The notes under the pieces are model-generated. The model saw nothing but the letters and a program-made list of their open reading frames with translations. It searched no databases and had not been told where the DNA came from. The position numbers and the translations under genes were made by a program. A stretch of 64,000 bases of DNA from HR10 sp964615335 (GTDB taxonomy: Bacteria; Acidobacteriota; Blastocatellia; HR10), in NCBI GenBank assembly GCA_964615335.1, contig CAZTMT010000005.1:62001-126000 (forward strand), in the 5' to 3' direction. This document shows positions 62,025 through 64,000 of the stretch, piece after piece; the stretch's first letter is position 1; every line of letters starts with the position of its first letter.

Positions 62025-62492
62025 TCACATCTCGCGGTACAGGTTGGCCAGCTCGACGGCCACCATCGCCGCTTCGAAGCCCTTATTTCCCCCCTTGGCT
62101 CCGGCGCGGTCCAGGGCCTGTTCCAGCGTGTCGGCCGTGATCACTCCGAAGACAATGGGCACGCCGGTCTCCATCGCGGCCGTAGCGATGCCTCGGGCCG
62201 CCTCGGCCGCAACGTATTCGAAATGGGACGTCTCCCCGCGGATGATCGTCCCCAAGCAGATGACGGCATCCCAACGACCGCTCGCCGCGAGTCGTTTGGC
62301 CACCGGGGGGAGATCGAACGAACCCGGCACCTTGTAGACGGTGACGTTTTTCTCCTCAGCGCCCAATCGCTCGAGCGCGTCCAGCGCTCCGGCCAGCAAC
62401 CGGTTCGTCACCAGATCGTTGAAACGACTCACGAGGATCGCCACGCGAAGGCCTTCAGCTCGCAATCTCCCCTGCACAATGCGCGGCTCCAT
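62025..62492 (-). CDS. ribH: 6,7-dimethyl-8-ribityllumazine synthase
   Basis: 155-residue penultimate enzyme of riboflavin synthesis, forming lumazine from the ribitylamino-pyrimidinedione and dihydroxybutanone phosphate. Motifs: ILVSRFNDLVTNRLLAGA, YKVPGSFDLPPVAKRLA, CLGTIIRGETSHFEYV with the catalytic His, and FGVITADTLEQALDRAGAKGGNKG. The ATG at 62492 is selected because AAGGAG lies 6-7 nt upstream; an ATG at 62510 lies almost at the predicted transcription start. Confidence 0.97.
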   Translation of the reverse strand: MEPRIVQGRLRAEGLRVAILVSRFNDLVTNRLLAGALDALERLGAEEKNVTVYKVPGSFDLPPVAKRLAASGRWDAVICLGTIIRGETSHFEYVAAEAARGIATAAMETGVPIVFGVITADTLEQALDRAGAKGGNKGFEAAMVAVELANLYREM

Positions 62493-62519
62493 ACCTGGCT
62501 CCTTCGACATCCGAGTCGA

Positions 62520-62548
62520 ATTGTAGTCTCCTGGGGGGAAAGGTGCAA
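62520..62548 (-). promoter_or_regulatory. Predicted promoter of ribH-nusB
   Basis: Minus-strand -35 TTGCAC (62548-62543), 17 nt spacer, -10 TACAAT (62525-62520), with a leader of about 20 nt before the ATG at 62492. Confidence 0.6.
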
Positions 62549-62629
62549 GGAAGACGGGAGTTGGCGCCCTTCTGGTCAAAAGCGGGAGGCCGAGGGAGAC
62601 GCCGAAGCTCTCTCCTCGGCCCGCATCCT

Positions 62630-63166
62630 TCAAGGAACTAAACGCGAGAAGACGTAGTCGTTGTCCTTCTGCGAGGCGTGGCAGTCGAAGCAGGCCGATT
62701 TCACATCAGCGCTCTTAATGAGCGGCTTACGCGTTTGCGGATCGAAGGCCTGAAAGCCCCATCCGCCGGTCTCCGGAAATCGCCGGCTATCTTTGATCAT
62801 CAGGGCTTCGACCTTTTTCTTTCCGGCCACATACGCCCCTTGCTCGTTCACGTGCTCGTAGAGGACAAAGACGAGCTGGCTTCCTTCGGGGAAGGGACCT
62901 CCTCTCTCGCTCGCTCGCCGCCCCACAGCGTTCACATAGATGTGGTGAATGCCCCCGAAGGAGCCAAAGAGCGGATGCTTCTCATCGAAGATGACCATGC
63001 TCTTGACATGGGTCCACTGCCGATAATTCGGCAGGGTGAGGCTCTCGACATCCCCTCGGGCGGCCGCCCTCCGAATTTGAGAGGGGGAGAGCGTGCGCGA
63101 AGCCACCAGAACGAGGCTTCCCAAGACGACGATCAGAAAGATCGAAAAGCGTTCTCTTCGCAACAT
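62630..63166 (-). CDS. Cytochrome P460-family protein
   Basis: 178-residue exported c-type haem protein. An N-terminal signal anchor (FSIFLIVVLGSLVLVAS) precedes the body with WTHVKSMVIFD and GIHHIYVN. C-terminal KSACFDCHAS carries the haem site (Cys159, Cys162, His163). Characterised P460 proteins oxidise hydroxylamine or NO or take part in electron transfer, but many family members have no known substrate. The lysine cross-link of true P460 cannot be assigned here. GGAGG elements precede the ATG at 63166. It is divergent from an HxlR-type regulator 138 bp away. Confidence 0.88.
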   Translation of the reverse strand: MLRRERFSIFLIVVLGSLVLVASRTLSPSQIRRAAARGDVESLTLPNYRQWTHVKSMVIFDEKHPLFGSFGGIHHIYVNAVGRRASERGGPFPEGSQLVFVLYEHVNEQGAYVAGKKKVEALMIKDSRRFPETGGWGFQAFDPQTRKPLIKSADVKSACFDCHASQKDNDYVFSRLVP

Positions 63167-63235
63167 CCTCCGAACCTCCCGACAGAGATTTTCACGCCCG
63201 CGCGCGAGCGCGAGCTTTTCGTTAGCGCGCATGTT

Positions 63236-63264
63236 AAGATAGAGATGAACTGTGCGGTCGTCAA
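63236..63264 (-). promoter_or_regulatory. Predicted promoter of the cytochrome P460 gene
   Basis: Minus-strand -35 TTGACG (63264-63259), 17 nt spacer, -10 TATCTT (63241-63236). It lies in the region shared with the divergent HxlR regulator. Confidence 0.55.
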
Positions 63265-63304
63265 TTAGGCACTTTTCGGTAGCTTGCTGACGGGAAGGTG
63301 AGAG

Positions 63305-63916
63305 ATGAAACGAGAGCAGCAGGGACTCGATTGGGCATCTGCCCAAGCGATCTTGCGCTGCAAATGGACGGCTCTTGTTCTGGAGCGGCTGGCCGAAGGG
63401 ATCACGCGTCCTGCCCACTTGCGACGCGCGATCGCCGGGCTCTCGGCGAAGGTGCTGTACGAGCGATTGCGTGAGTTGCAGAAGAGCGGGTTCGTCATGG
63501 TCCAGACCTTCGCCGGGTATCCGAGGCGCACGGAGTATCGTCTGACAAGCTCCGGGTGGCAACTGGCTCGTCTTGTCTCCGTATGTCACCGACAGGGAGT
63601 CTCCGTGCCCGTTCTCGCCGAGGTGTTGAAGTGTCGCTGGCTGCCGGAGATCCTGACGCTTTTGCGGACGGGACCGCATCGTCCGAGTCAGCTTCAGAGA
63701 CAGCTTTCGGGAATCAGCACAAAGGTGCTCTCGGAGAAGTTGGAGAAATTGGAGCGCCTGCATCTGATCGTGCGCCAGGTCAGCGCGACCCGCCCCGTGG
63801 CCGTCTGGTATCGGGTGAGCGACGAAGGAGAGCGATTGTGCGCGGTTCTGGCCGGCATGGAGCGCGCACCTGAGCCCAGCGAGTCCCTGGTCGGAGTGAT
63901 CTCCCACAGGCTGTGA
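63305..63916 (+). CDS. HxlR-type transcriptional regulator with two tandem domains
   Basis: 203-residue DNA-binding protein made of two HxlR winged-helix units. Unit 1 (about 8-95): AILRCKWTALVLERL, GLSAKVLYERLRELQKSG, then RTEYRLTSSGWQL. Unit 2 (about 102-185): EVLKCRWLPEILTLL, GISTKVLSEKLEKLERL, then VAVWYRVSDEGERL. Each has the C-K/R-W start and Y-x-L/V-(T/S)-x-x-G end typical of the family. HxlR proteins normally carry one unit and bind DNA as dimers, so this may be a single-chain pseudo-dimer. A single Cys is kept in each unit (RCKW, KCRW). GGAAGG precedes the ATG. Target is probably the P460 gene. Confidence 0.9.
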   Translation: MKREQQGLDWASAQAILRCKWTALVLERLAEGITRPAHLRRAIAGLSAKVLYERLRELQKSGFVMVQTFAGYPRRTEYRLTSSGWQLARLVSVCHRQGVSVPVLAEVLKCRWLPEILTLLRTGPHRPSQLQRQLSGISTKVLSEKLEKLERLHLIVRQVSATRPVAVWYRVSDEGERLCAVLAGMERAPEPSESLVGVISHRL

Positions 63917-64000
63917 ATCCTCCATCGCCCTTCTTGAACCCGGCTGTGCCCTCGTCTTGTTGCTCGCACGGAGATTCTGAGCCATTTGCTCCGCCTATGT
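63917..64000. other. Right edge, no feature seen
   Basis: The last 84 bases hold no complete gene, tRNA or clear promoter. Confidence 0.4.

Noticed and set aside
63167..63985. N-terminal extension of the cytochrome P460 gene
   Set aside because: The extension runs antisense through the HxlR regulator and would bury the signal peptide.

Overview
The window reads as chromosomal DNA of a GC-rich, Gram-negative, free-living heterotroph, most likely an Acidobacteriota member. The main evidence is two very large Oar-like TonB-dependent receptors with N-terminal carboxypeptidase-regulatory-like domains, many secreted peptidases, and the gene order thrS-infC-rpmI-rplT-pheS-pheT-coiled coil-zapA. The phylum is inferred from gene content; no rRNA gene is present. 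No phage, insertion sequence or CRISPR array was seen. Nearly all of the sequence is coding.

Positions 1-5.2 kb, all minus strand, hold a truncated CPA2 cation/proton antiporter, AMP-forming acetyl-CoA synthetase, and an aconitase-family enzyme whose swivel domain comes first. A 1.1 kb gene-free stretch (5.12-6.24 kb) holds palindromic repeats laid out as a mirror image. From 6.2 to 14.6 kb (minus) lie an AAA ATPase, a penicillin-acylase-family hydrolase, gamma-glutamyltransferase and a secreted M14 metallopeptidase. An RND efflux pump and its adaptor follow (14.8-19.3 kb). A divergent plus-strand run (19.5-31.3 kb) carries an Oar-like receptor, a beta-lactamase-fold serine hydrolase, an amidohydrolase, rlmD, serA, a second antiporter and an S1/P1-type zinc enzyme.

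From 46.3 down to 31.3 kb runs a minus-strand set: GntR/FCD regulator, M61 peptidase, MFS transporter, second Oar-like receptor, giant M14 peptidase, then hydantoinase/5-oxoprolinase A and B. Together these could cleave peptides outside the cell, import the products and open a cyclic amide such as 5-oxoproline. A strong promoter with a GntR-type palindrome just downstream of its start site precedes the receptor. This is the best candidate for an undescribed system here; the substrate is inference.

The rest is mostly housekeeping: pdxST (vitamin B6), the translation operon with a tRNA-Val(GAC) at its head, gatCA, alr, a CPBP-type membrane protein, sppA, ribH-nusB, and a cytochrome P460 divergent from a regulator with two HxlR domains. 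A frameshifted Uma2-type nuclease pseudogene lies between tRNA-Val and gatC.
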